Assembly (NCBI GenBank): GCA_038326165.1
Contig: JBBQJT010000009.1
Location: forward strand, 17,317 to 81,316
DNA: 64,000 nucleotides
From: JAEUUM01 sp038326165
Lineage (GTDB): Bacteria > Bacteroidota > Bacteroidia > Chitinophagales > Saprospiraceae
Reading direction: 5' to 3'
The notes below the pieces were generated by a model. That model did not search any database. It had not been told where the DNA came from and saw nothing but the letters and a program-made list of their open reading frames with translations. Position 1 is the first letter of the stretch. Each line of letters starts with the position of its first letter. Position numbers and translations under genes: made by a program. Below, piece by piece: positions 7,596 through 16,407 of this stretch.

Positions 7596-10496
7596 ATGAT
7601 AAAGGAATTCAAAGGGGACTGGCATAGCAGCACAATGGTGCGAGGTATCTATTCTCAAGATGCTTCAATATATCAGGAGACCCCTTTGGCCGTAGTTTTT
7701 CCAAAGGACAAGAAAGACCTAATCGCTTTGCTTAAGTATGCCTTGAACAATAAGATATCTTTAATACCTCGCACAGCAGGCACCTCGCTCGCAGGTCAGT
7801 GTGTAGGATCGGGAATAGTTGTGGATCTTTCAAAATATTTTACAGAGACCTTGACTGTAAATCCATCAGATAAAACAGTATGGGTTCAGCCAGGTGTGAT
7901 ACGCGATGAGCTAAACAGGTCAATGGCGAAGCATGGGCTTTTCTTTGGTCCCAACACATCTACTTCAAATCGGGCAATGATAGGAGGAATGCTTGGCAAC
8001 AACAGTTGTGGTTCCACCTCTGTACGATATGGCACAACGAGAGACTATGTCCTGGAAATTGAAGGGATTCTTTCTGACGGTTCTGTCATACATTGCAAGG
8101 AACTTAGCAGGGATGAATTTCATGAAAAATGTCAGCTCAATTCTTTGGAAGGTCAGCTATACAGATACCTCAATGAGATTCTTTCGAATATTGACATGAA
8201 AAAGGAAATCAACGAACAGTATCCCAAGCCTGAAATTAACAGAAGAAACACTGGCTATGCACTGGATCTATTGGCCCGAATGCAGCCATTTGAGCAAGAA
8301 GGAAAACCTTTTAATCTTTGTTCACTTATTTGTGGATCTGAAGGCACCTTGGTCCTCGCCACAGCCATCAAACTGCAATTGCAAGAATTGCCACCTGCAA
8401 GTTGTAAATTGATTTGTGCGCATTTCCAAAGCATTGATGAGGCCATGACAGCAACAGTGGCAGTTATGCAAAACAAGCCTTATGCTTGCGAACTCATGGA
8501 CGATCAAGTATTGTCGGGAATAGAGGGATTGCCTAAATATGAACACATGGCTGAATTCATTATGGGAAAGCCAAAAGCATTGTTGATGATCGAAGTCAGG
8601 GGAATGGATGAAAAGCAAAGTCTTGAAGAAGAAGTGAAAATGCTTCAGACGCTAGCAGAAACTAAGAGTTATTACAACGTAAGCTTGACAGGAACAAAGA
8701 TGAAAGACGCATGGGAATTGCGCGCCGCCGGATTGGGATTATTGGCAAATACGGATACCGAGGAAGAGGCTATTAATTGCATTGAAGACACAGCCGTTGC
8801 CTTGGCGGATTTACCGGCTTATATCAGAGAATTTGAACAAATGATGTATGCTTTCGGGCAGACACCTGTTTATTATGCGCATGCAGGTGATGGGGAACTG
8901 CACTTGAAGCCAAGAATTAATTTGCATACCGAAGAAGGAATACAAAAGTTCAAAGCCATCTGTGAAGCATCAGCAAAATTGGTAAAAAAGTACAAAGGAT
9001 CGTTGAGTGGGGAACATGGCGATGGCAGAGTAAGAGGAAGCTTTATCCCAATGATGTTAGGCCCAATTGTCTATGATGCTTTGATCAGATTGAAAAGCAC
9101 GATTGACCCTTTAAATATCTTAAATCCAGGTAAAATTGTCAATGTGCCAGACATTGATAACAACATTCGCCACAAGAAAGCCCAAGGGGTTGAGAATTTT
9201 TGGCAAAAATTTGATTACACATCTATTCATGCCTTGGTTGCTTCTGCCGAGAAATGCTCAGGATCAGGCGACTGCCGCAAACTACCTGATGCGGGAGGAA
9301 CGATGTGCCCAAGTTATCATGCAACACTTGATGAAAAGCACAATACTAGAGGACGAGCCAGAGCATTGCAACAGTTATTGGCCAATCCTGCCGAGGTCAA
9401 TTTTATGGCTATGGATGAAATCAATGATGCAATGTCCCTATGTATTTCATGCAAAGGATGTACATCCGAATGTCCAAGTCAAGTGGACATGTCAGCCATG
9501 AAAGCCGCCTGGCAATATCAGTATCGCAAGCAAAAAGGCGAGAATGTGAGTGACTGGTTGGTAGGTCATTTTGATAAAATAAGCTCATTCGGAAGCTTGA
9601 TGCCAACCGTTTATAATTATTTCATGAGCAATTCCATAATTTCAAGTTTCATGAAAAAAATGGCTGGAATCGACCAAAGGAGATCGCTTCCTCTGCTGGA
9701 AACACAAAGTCTGAGAAAGTGGTTTAAAGGGCATTCCCAAAAAACGGATCAGAACCAATATGATGAAAAAGTAATCCTCTTTTGTGATGAATTCACAGAT
9801 AGTTTCGATGTAAAAATTGGGATAAAGACGGTTGAGGTTTTGAACTTTTTTGGTATTGGCGTTCTGCTTCCAAAGCACAAATCAAGCGGACGCGCCCTTA
9901 TTTCAAAGGGATATATGGATGAGGTCATGACCTTGGCAAAAATTAATACGGAGCTATTTTCCACTGATGCGTTCAATAAATATGACGTAGTTGGCATCGA
10001 ACCATCAGCGATTTTGACTTTGAAGGATGAATATCCAAGACTATTGAGGACCGCAAGTTCTGAAGCATTGGCTATGCGCAGCTGCCTCATTGATGAGTTT
10101 CTTTTCAATCAAATCCAAAAGGGCAAAATCAAATTTGACATCAAGCGTAAAATTGCTGAGAAGTTGGTTTTTCATGGACATTGTCATCAAAAAGCCTTGG
10201 CTGACGTCAATGCCAGTCTCTTCTTGCTTTCAGAGTTGGGAGAAAAGGAAGTCCAACTTATTCCTTCAGGATGTTGCGGTATGGCAGGAAGTTTTGGATA
10301 CATGAAAAACACATTTGATATCAGCAATCAAATAGCAGAATTGGTATTATTTCCTGAGTTGCGTAGAAATCCTGAGGCTATTATAGTTGCCAACGGTACG
10401 AGTTGTCGTCATCAAATAGCAGACGGACTCAATAAAAAAAGTCTCCATCTGATTGAGGTGATTCACTATTGTATTGGCATGTCTGAGCTTGACTAG
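7596..10496 (+). CDS. FAD-binding and (Fe-S)-binding dehydrogenase (D-lactate/2-hydroxyacid type)
   Basis: A 966-residue fused flavin/iron-sulfur oxidoreductase. Residues 20-230 form a FAD-binding-4 (PCMH) domain with IPRTAGTSLAGQCVG. Residues 250-525 are the FAD-linked oxidase C-terminal domain, containing the GEHGDGRVRG motif. Cysteine clusters follow at about 550 (KCSGSGDCRK) and at 614-628 (CISCKGCTSECPSQ) for Fe-S clusters. The C-terminal region carries a CCG-type domain with GHCHQKAL near 862 and SGCCGMAGSF near 892. The layout and length fit the GlcD-GlpC fusions of the YdiJ/Dld-II group, which oxidise D-lactate or related 2-hydroxy acids and pass electrons to the respiratory chain. 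The exact substrate cannot be read from sequence. The last bases overlap the stop of convergent dnaB by 4. Confidence 0.88.
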   Translation: MIKEFKGDWHSSTMVRGIYSQDASIYQETPLAVVFPKDKKDLIALLKYALNNKISLIPRTAGTSLAGQCVGSGIVVDLSKYFTETLTVNPSDKTVWVQPGVIRDELNRSMAKHGLFFGPNTSTSNRAMIGGMLGNNSCGSTSVRYGTTRDYVLEIEGILSDGSVIHCKELSRDEFHEKCQLNSLEGQLYRYLNEILSNIDMKKEINEQYPKPEINRRNTGYALDLLARMQPFEQEGKPFNLCSLICGSEGTLVLATAIKLQLQELPPASCKLICAHFQSIDEAMTATVAVMQNKPYACELMDDQVLSGIEGLPKYEHMAEFIMGKPKALLMIEVRGMDEKQSLEEEVKMLQTLAETKSYYNVSLTGTKMKDAWELRAAGLGLLANTDTEEEAINCIEDTAVALADLPAYIREFEQMMYAFGQTPVYYAHAGDGELHLKPRINLHTEEGIQKFKAICEASAKLVKKYKGSLSGEHGDGRVRGSFIPMMLGPIVYDALIRLKSTIDPLNILNPGKIVNVPDIDNNIRHKKAQGVENFWQKFDYTSIHALVASAEKCSGSGDCRKLPDAGGTMCPSYHATLDEKHNTRGRARALQQLLANPAEVNFMAMDEINDAMSLCISCKGCTSECPSQVDMSAMKAAWQYQYRKQKGENVSDWLVGHFDKISSFGSLMPTVYNYFMSNSIISSFMKKMAGIDQRRSLPLLETQSLRKWFKGHSQKTDQNQYDEKVILFCDEFTDSFDVKIGIKTVEVLNFFGIGVLLPKHKSSGRALISKGYMDEVMTLAKINTELFSTDAFNKYDVVGIEPSAILTLKDEYPRLLRTASSEALAMRSCLIDEFLFNQIQKGKIKFDIKRKIAEKLVFHGHCHQKALADVNASLFLLSELGEKEVQLIPSGCCGMAGSFGYMKNTFDISNQIAELVLFPELRRNPEAIIVANGTSCRHQIADGLNKKSLHLIEVIHYCIGMSELD

Positions 10497-12022
10497 AAAC
10501 CTGGATCATCGTCATCATCATTCATTCGTGAGCCCATTAATATAGAGTTGCCACCAACTCCTTCATAACCTGTAGGTGGACGGTTGTAGCTGTCAAAGTC
10601 ACCTCCTGTCCAATCTGTAAACTTGGCAAAAGTATCGATAAAACGCAATTTAACAGTACCTAAAGCTCCATTTCTATGCTTGGCTAGGATGATTTCGGCC
10701 ATACCACGTGTGTCGTTGCCTTCTTCGTCTTCAGTTATTTTGTAGTATTCAGGCCTGTAAATAAAAGATACAATGTCTGCGTCTTGTTCAATGGCTCCGG
10801 ATTCACGCAAATCTGAAAGCTGGGGACGCTTGGAATTGGCGCGTGTTTCGACAGAACGATTCAGCTGTGAAAGTGCTATTATTGGCACACTCAACTCTTT
10901 GGCAAGACCTTTGAGCGCTCTTGAAATACTACTAATTTCTTGTTCACGATTGCCACTGTCTCCACCGCCAGTTACCAATTGAAGGTAATCAATGATGATC
11001 AGTTGAATATCATGTTGACTTTTCAATCGACGACATTTGGCGCGCAATTCAAAAATATTTATACCTGGAGTATCATCAATAAATATTGGAACATCCGCAA
11101 GTTTTTCAATTGTCACCTGAAGCTGTTTCCATTCACTGTCATCGAGCCGGCCATTGCGGAGTTTACTTCCTTCCAATTCGGATTCAGAACTGATAAGCCT
11201 TTGCACCAGCTGCATGTTGGACATTTCAAGAGAAAAAACAGCAACGGCATTGTTGTAATCCATTGCAGCATTTCTGGCCAAACTCATGGTGAAAGCAGTC
11301 TTACCCATACCAGGACGAGCAGCCAAAATGATCAAATCTGAGCGTTGCCACCCTGAAGTCAATCGATCCAATTCAATAAATCCAGTAGGAATACCAGTAG
11401 TTCCCGAAGGAGTATCCGCCAAGGATTCCAATAACTTAATGGCTTGCGTAGCTAAAGTGCCAACACGTTCAAATCCTTTGGAAAGGTTGTTTTGAGTGAT
11501 TTCAAATAGATTTTTTTCGGCAGTATCCAATAGATCGAATACATCTGTTGTTTCATCATAAGCGCTTTTGATTACATTGCTTGATGTTTTGATCAGTTCG
11601 CGTAATATGGCTTTTTCGGAGATGATACGCGCATGGTATTCAATATTGGCAGATGAAGCTATTTTGTTGGTCAGTTCAACCAAATAATAAGGCCCACCAA
11701 TTTTTTCGAGATCACCGCTTTTTCTTAGCTCTTCAGTGACAGTCAGTAAATCAATAGGTTGTGCTTTCTCAAACAAGCGAATCATGGCGCGGAAGATGAT
11801 TTGATGGGCATCTTTGTAAAAAGTGGACTCCTTGAGGGTATCCATTACAATAGAAAGGGCTTCCTTTTCTATCAATATTGCACCCAGCACAGCTTCCTCA
11901 AGAGGAATAGCCTGAGGCGGAATTTTTCCAAAAACCAATTCGGACATTTGCTCGCTGGGCCGCGCTTGTTTTTTGTTAAAACTTCTGTTTTTACTAAGAA
12001 TTGGTAAATCTTGGTCGCTCAT
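10493..12022 (-). CDS. dnaB: replicative DNA helicase DnaB
   Basis: A 509-residue hexameric helicase of the replication fork. The N-terminal domain begins at about residue 33 with GKIPPQAIPLEEAVLGAILI, the region that binds primase. The RecA-like motor has Walker A ARPGMGKTAF near 235 and Walker B LIIIDYLQLV near 345; SQLNRSVETR and SDLRESGAIEQDADIV follow, and all are DnaB hallmarks. The acidic, glycine-rich tail ending DDDDDPGF is common in Bacteroidota DnaB. No intein is present. The gene is convergent with the FAD dehydrogenase gene. The 312 bases upstream hold DnaA-box-like repeats (12109-12156). Confidence 0.97.
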   Translation of the reverse strand: MSDQDLPILSKNRSFNKKQARPSEQMSELVFGKIPPQAIPLEEAVLGAILIEKEALSIVMDTLKESTFYKDAHQIIFRAMIRLFEKAQPIDLLTVTEELRKSGDLEKIGGPYYLVELTNKIASSANIEYHARIISEKAILRELIKTSSNVIKSAYDETTDVFDLLDTAEKNLFEITQNNLSKGFERVGTLATQAIKLLESLADTPSGTTGIPTGFIELDRLTSGWQRSDLIILAARPGMGKTAFTMSLARNAAMDYNNAVAVFSLEMSNMQLVQRLISSESELEGSKLRNGRLDDSEWKQLQVTIEKLADVPIFIDDTPGINIFELRAKCRRLKSQHDIQLIIIDYLQLVTGGGDSGNREQEISSISRALKGLAKELSVPIIALSQLNRSVETRANSKRPQLSDLRESGAIEQDADIVSFIYRPEYYKITEDEEGNDTRGMAEIILAKHRNGALGTVKLRFIDTFAKFTDWTGGDFDSYNRPPTGYEGVGGNSILMGSRMNDDDDDPGF

Positions 12023-12334
12023 GATAAATATAGGCGGGCGTTAATAATGCCGGTTTTCACAAAAATAGCACATATAAACGGATCAATTGGAAAGCGACAT
12101 TCAAATAGTGTTGATAAACATGTTAGTAATGTTGAAAAAACACTAGTTTATCAACAAACCGAAAGTAATTTTCAAAAAACAGAATAGACTGATCCACACA
12201 AAGGCTTGCCTTTTCATTGTATATCAAGCAAAAAGCAAGGTTTAAATGTAGGGATGGTTTATAAAAAAAAAGATATATAAATAGAGTTGCGGTGTTGGGG
12301 TTTTTATGGCAGTCACAAACACGGAGCTTCCAGG
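12023..12334. other. non-coding region upstream of dnaB
   Basis: This stretch has no credible gene; the only long open frame on the minus strand is low in complexity and resembles nothing known. It is AT-rich, especially at 12240-12290 (runs of A and TATATAAATA). It carries the inverted DnaA-box-like pair at 12109-12156 and a third near-match TGATCCACA at about 12190-12198. It presumably contains the dnaB promoter, but no clear TAnnTTTG box was found. Confidence 0.5.
12109..12156. repeat. inverted DnaA-box-like pair upstream of dnaB
   Basis: TGTTGATAA at 12109-12117 and TTATCAACA at 12148-12156 are exact reverse complements, each one base away from the DnaA-box consensus TTATCCACA. The repeat extends to GTTGATAAAC/GTTTATCAAC with a 26-base spacer. 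The pair could bind DnaA to tune dnaB expression. It could also form a simple hairpin, but the long spacer and lack of a T-run argue against a terminator. Confidence 0.45.
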
Positions 12335-13643
12335 TCACTTTTCTATTTCATGAAATATTTGCTTGATAGAAACCGCACATGAAAAATATCTATTGAGAAT
12401 GCAGTGGACCAAAATTGAACTGTTTTGACCAGCTAAATTATTTATTGAATTTAGAAGTTTAATTGTCGGCTCAAATATTTTTGTAAGTATCGATCTGTTT
12501 TTGGTGAATATTTTAATATTGGCAACCATTTTGGGTTTGTATTCCATTTTTTGACCAGTACTGCTTATAAGGCTTGTATCAATCACTATTGTTATAATAT
12601 AATCTGCTGATCCAGCTTTTGAGTCCTTTTGAACTTTGAGAGGTAAAAGTGAAACTTGCGACACCTTTCCTGATATAAAACCGTAATCCAACAATGGATA
12701 GATTTGTGGCATCAGTTGAACTTCTACTCCATTATACACTCCAACCAAATCGGTAGATGGAATTTTTGCATAAGCCATTATTTTAGTTCTATGGATGTCT
12801 GGCACAATGGTACCCAACAACGAACCTGCGGTTAAATACTGTTTTGAACTGAACTTTTGTGCCCACACAAAATTACCAGAGGCTGGCGATATATAAAGGT
12901 TGATATTTTTCCATTCAGCTAGTTGATTTCTGCAATTTTAAGACAAATTCAAGACTTCAATTCGCATTTCAGCTAAAGTCTTTTTATACGTATCGATGGT
13001 TTTTGCCAGGAGTGCTTTTAGTTTTTCTATTCCGATTTCGTTTATTATTTTAGAACTTTTCATGATCTCAAGCTGTCTTGACTGGCTGAGATAGTTCGTT
13101 TCTTGTTTTTCAAAATCAGAGTCAGATAGAACGCCTTGTCTTAATAGAATTATATTACGGTCTCTTTCTTTTTTATTTAGATTTAGTTCTTTGGTATAAA
13201 TTTGTATTTGCCTTTGTAGTGAATTGTTGAGGTCTATTGCTTTGTTTATTTCATTTGTAGTTTGGTTTATTTCTGATGAAAAAAACGCAGAAGATAAAGC
13301 AGTCTTGTATAATCTTATGGCTTTTATAAATTGGTTCCATGAATCGCTAAATGTAATATGAGTGGTAGCACTGTCAATTGAAAATAGTAACCATTCTTCA
13401 TCTTTGTTTAAGCTTTCAACCATATCCAATACGTGTTGAATTTTTAAACTTTGTAGGTAGTTGATTGTGTTTTCGGTTACTGCCAAAAAGCTGCCTCTCT
13501 TGGCACCATCGTTGTCATTGGCAAACATACTATCTATCACCATTGATGACTTTGTGAATATTTCTATTGGTAGGTTTTGTTTAACAATTATTCCTGCACA
13601 ATGAGCAGTTTCTGGGTATTTATTAACTGAAGCTACTATAAAT
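12335..13643 (-). pseudogene. HlyD-family secretion adaptor pseudogene, 5' end lost at an IS element
   Basis: Reading on the minus strand from the IS edge at 13643, the frame gives KYPETAHCAGI, then NLPIEIFTK and RGSFLAVTENTINYLQSL. These match the HlyD/membrane-fusion N-terminal pattern (KYPD..., NPPVDL, LAVIEN.A.Y). A long coiled coil follows (about 13300-12950). The frame meets an in-frame TAA at 12938-12940, then resumes without shift as EWKNINLYISPASGNFVWAQKF, the second lipoyl/barrel half of an HlyD adaptor, and a beta-barrel region to about 12420. The membrane-anchor start expected upstream is missing, because the IS1380-type element begins exactly there. A stop plus loss of the start means the gene is dead. 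Such adaptors normally pair with a peptidase-containing ABC exporter, which is not in the window. Confidence 0.8.
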
Positions 13644-13655
13644 CCAGATTACGCA
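13644..13655 (+). repeat. left terminal inverted repeat of IS1380-type element
   Basis: CCAGATTACGCA, the exact reverse complement of 15033-15044. Beyond these 12 bases similarity to the right end continues imperfectly. Confidence 0.85.
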
Positions 13656-13700
13656 ATGGAAATAAAAGCTTAATTTATGTGGTCATAATCCTAATGCGTA

Positions 13701-13714
13701 GCATTAGAAAAAAC
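13701..13714. repeat. subterminal 14-base inverted repeat inside the IS
   Basis: GCATTAGAAAAAAC at 13701-13714 is the exact reverse complement of 15022-15035, which overlaps the right terminal repeat. The left copy also forms half of a small palindrome, CTAATGCGTAGCATTAG, at 13691-13707. This gives the element a second, inner pair of matched ends about 57 bases inside the left boundary, possibly a transposase-binding site. Confidence 0.65.
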
Positions 13715-13720
13715 AATGAT

Positions 13721-15039
13721 ATGGAATTTGATATAAGCTATACCAATAAAGAGATTACGCCTTGGGGTGGAATGATTTTTTTGAAGCAAATGCTGCAAAA
13801 AATGGGCTTTAGGTCTTTCATTGAATCCAATTCAGATTTACCCAAACCAGAATCAAACAGAGGTTATAAAACATCAATTATAATTGAGAGTTTTATAACC
13901 AGCATTTGGTGCGGAGCCAATAGATGTATGCATACTGAAGTTACTCGCCATGATATGGCATTAGGAAAGATTTTGATTGGGAAGAAACACCTGCACAAGA
14001 CACTTACAAAAGGTTTTTTTCAAAATTCACTCTAGCCATAAACCAAAAAGTAAGCGACCAATACTATTCATGGATTTTCGATAATTTCAAATTCGACAAT
14101 TTCACTTTAGATGTTGATTCCTCAGTAATGACCAGATATGGCCAGCAAGACGGAGCAAAGAAAGGCTATAATCCAGCCAAAAGAGGTCGTGCTTCGCATC
14201 ATCCATTAATAGCATTTATTGTAGATGTAAAGCTTGTTGCCAATATGTGGCTGCGCAGTGGAAACACATCTTCTTCCAATAATTTTTTGGCTTTTTTAGA
14301 AGACACTTTATCAAAGCTAAAAAACAAAACGGTGAGTTTAATTCGTTTGGACAGTGGTTTTTTCAATAGTGATATTTTAGAATATTTGGAAGTAAAGCCA
14401 ATGGATTATATCATTGCCGTTAAGTTTACGCATCCATTCCAAAGACTAATTGACGAAAGTAAAAACTGGTTAGTTTTAGATAAAGGAATTGAAATTTGTG
14501 AGCAACTGTATCAAAGCCAATCATGGCTAAAGCCAAGAAGGATAGTCATTGTAAGACAACGAATAAAAGACAGACCACAAGCCCCTAGCAAGCAATTAAG
14601 CCTTTTTATGGAAGAAGAAATTTACAAAAATTATCGTTATTCAGCCTACGTAACCAGCATAAGATTAGCTCCTGCCGAAATATGGAGACTATACAGAGGC
14701 AGAGCCGAAGCAGAGAATAGAATTAAAGAATTGAAGTATGATTTTGGCTTTGACAGTTTTAATCTCAAAGACTTTTATGCGACCGAAGCTGCTTTGAAAT
14801 GCGCAATGCGAGCATATAACTTAATGGCTTTATTCAGGACGTTTGTACTGCAGGAAAAAACACAAAAAACCTTATCAACACTTCGATACAGAGCGTTTGC
14901 TATAGGCGCATACTTTGAAAAAGCAAACAACAAATTGGTCCTGAAAATAGCGCTCAACAGAAAACGTAGAGCGTGGTTCTCGGGATTGTGGAATCATTCA
15001 AAGGCGTTTGAATATCCTTTAGTTTTTTCTAATGCGTAA
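13721..15039 (+). pseudogene. IS1380-family transposase with one frameshift
   Basis: From the ATG at 13721 the frame encodes MEFDISYTNKEITPWGGM, the usual start of Bacteroidota IS1380 transposases. At the T-run 13971-13974 one base appears to be missing: the first frame stops at 14033-14035, while the family sequence continues in the next frame as DWEETPAQDTYKRFFSKFTL. That second frame carries the DDE catalytic regions: LDVDSSVMTRYG (first Asp), IRLDSGFF (second Asp) and YRGRAEAENRIKELK (Glu), and stops at 15039. The two pieces together would give about 440 residues, the normal family length. Members of this family are usually read from one frame, so this copy is probably inactive unless ribosomes slip at the T-run. 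Confidence 0.85.
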
Positions 15040-15044
15040 TCTGG
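15033..15044 (-). repeat. right terminal inverted repeat of IS1380-type element
   Basis: TGCGTAATCTGG on the plus strand, the complement of the left end. It contains the transposase TAA at 15037-15039, so element end and gene end coincide. Confidence 0.85.
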
Positions 15045-15650
15045 GTTAAAAGAACAGTTGTAGGATTGGTATTATCAAAACAAAACTTTTTAAACAAAAG
15101 CTAGAAGGGTGCTGCTACTATCCGCTTTTGAATCGTACCACGCAAAATGCTAATGGATTTTGTGCTAAAGGTTTTCGCGTCTCCGGAGTTGAAAACCGTT
15201 TTTTCTGGCAAAATCTTTGGTGGGTTTTGTGAAGTTATAGGTGGTGCGTCAAAATTATTTTTGGTAAAAGTTCTAGGATTTGTTTGAAAATCGGCTGACT
15301 GACAAAATGTTTTGCGTTACTTTGATTCATCATTTTTGGTTTTATTTTTGCAAACCAAAAACACAACAATGACGGGAAGCTGGATCTGCCGCCCTCCTTT
15401 ATAACTTTAGTCGGTTAGAAGTTACTAACTATAAACATTGCTGATATCAAATTACAAATGCAACTTTTTGGTCAAACAATAGACCATTCATTTCAAAGAT
15501 TGGCGAATTATACATAAGCCCTTTTCTTGGTCTCTGTGATACCCATATGTTTGTTCTTGAGTGCCAGAAACGATGCAATCAAAAAAATAGTTTTGATGTG
15601 ACCTTGTGGAATTTCCCCATTTTTTGCGTCTATGTATAAAATGAAGGTTT
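15045..15650. other. 606-base region without a recognisable gene
   Basis: No open frame longer than a few dozen codons with coding character was found on either strand. There is a TTTTTGGTTT/AAACCAAAAA hairpin at 15333-15361 and a promoter-like pair (15322-15350) that would start a message at about 15357 carrying only an 11-codon frame from the ATG at 15370. It is probably remnant DNA left after the IS-linked rearrangement, ending in the radC upstream region. Confidence 0.5.
15322..15350 (+). promoter_or_regulatory. Bacteroidota-type promoter candidate without an evident gene
   Basis: TTG at 15322-15324 and TATTTTTG at 15343-15350 match the -33 and TAnnTTTG -7 elements with 18 bases between them. 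No intact gene follows until radC at 15651, about 300 bases downstream. It may be the orphaned promoter of a lost gene, or may drive radC with a long leader. Confidence 0.4.
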
Positions 15651-16346
15651 ATGACATACAGCGCAACACAATCCATTAAATTTTGGGCGGAGGAAGATCG
15701 ACCAAGAGAAAAGATGCTCAACAAAGGAAAAAATGCTTTGTCCAATGCTGAATTGATTGCCATCCTATTGGGTTCTGGTTCTCGCAATGAGAGTGCCGTG
15801 TCTTTGGCACAGAGGATCCTGGCCTCCATTGGGAATGATTTAAACGAATTGGGAAAGATTGACCTAAAATTCTTGACTGTCTTCAAAGGAATGGGTGAGG
15901 CTAAGTCGCTTAATTTACTGGCCGCATTGGAATTGGGAAGACGAAGGAAAGATTCTATAGTTGCGGCTAAGCCTGTTATCAACTCCAGCCAATCTGCATT
16001 TGAATATTTATTCCCCGTTATGGCTGACCTGCCGACGGAGGAATTCTGGATAATTCTCCTGAGTCAGAGCAACAAGGTCATCAATATGATTCAAATAAGC
16101 ACAGGAGGAATAGCTGGAACCATTGCGGATCCAAGAATTATTCTGCGTGAAGCGCTACAATACCGTGCTGTTGGCCTTATACTTTGCCACAATCACCCAT
16201 CTGGAAATCTGAAACCAAGTGAAATGGATATTCGTCTGACTATTAAGATCAAATCCGCTTGCGAACTACTTGATGTTAGATTACAAGATCATTTGATCGT
16301 TGGAGATAAGTCTTACTATTCATTTGCCGACGAAGGACAATTGTAG
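15651..16346 (+). CDS. radC: RadC family JAB/MPN-domain protein
   Basis: A 231-residue RadC protein of normal length. The N-terminal helix-hairpin-helix-like part (FWAEEDRPREKMLNKGKNAL, ELIAILLGSG, FKGMGEAKSLNLLAALELG) is followed by the JAB metal site HNHPSGNLKPSEMD near residues 182-195. The name comes from an E. coli repair phenotype later assigned to another gene; its true role is unsettled. This chromosomal copy is not part of an obvious mobile element, although it lies 600 bases from the IS. ATG at 15651 is the first start in frame that gives a full-length family match. Confidence 0.93.
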   Translation: MTYSATQSIKFWAEEDRPREKMLNKGKNALSNAELIAILLGSGSRNESAVSLAQRILASIGNDLNELGKIDLKFLTVFKGMGEAKSLNLLAALELGRRRKDSIVAAKPVINSSQSAFEYLFPVMADLPTEEFWIILLSQSNKVINMIQISTGGIAGTIADPRIILREALQYRAVGLILCHNHPSGNLKPSEMDIRLTIKIKSACELLDVRLQDHLIVGDKSYYSFADEGQL

Positions 16347-16407
16347 CAACAATTGCAAAAAGCTTTAAGACTTTTCAAGTCATTATAACTCGGAAAGTCT
16401 GGTAACT

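Larger units (their letters stand above)
13644..15044 (+). mobile_element. IS1380-family insertion sequence
   Basis: A 1401-base element bounded by perfect 12-base inverted repeats, CCAGATTACGCA at 13644-13655 and its complement at 15033-15044. It encodes one transposase of the IS1380 family in the sense direction, and the transposase stop codon lies inside the right repeat. The element sits at the broken 5' edge of the HlyD pseudogene. No convincing target duplication is seen (left flank ends in TAAAT, right flank starts GTTAA), and no HlyD start is found to its right, so a deletion or rearrangement probably followed the insertion. Confidence 0.85.

Noticed and set aside
12023..12334. Chromosomal replication origin
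   Set aside because: DnaA-like boxes and an AT-rich block are present, but there is no dnaA, dnaN or other origin neighbour and skew could not be computed, so only a regulatory site is claimed.
12123..12338. Minus-strand frame of 71 codons upstream of dnaB
   Set aside because: Low-complexity product with no recognised domain, lying across the DnaA-box-like repeats and AT-rich run; more likely chance.
13721..15039. Programmed frameshifting in the transposase
   Set aside because: IS1380 members are normally read from one frame and the short T-run lacks a downstream stem or classic slippery heptamer, so a mutation is more likely.
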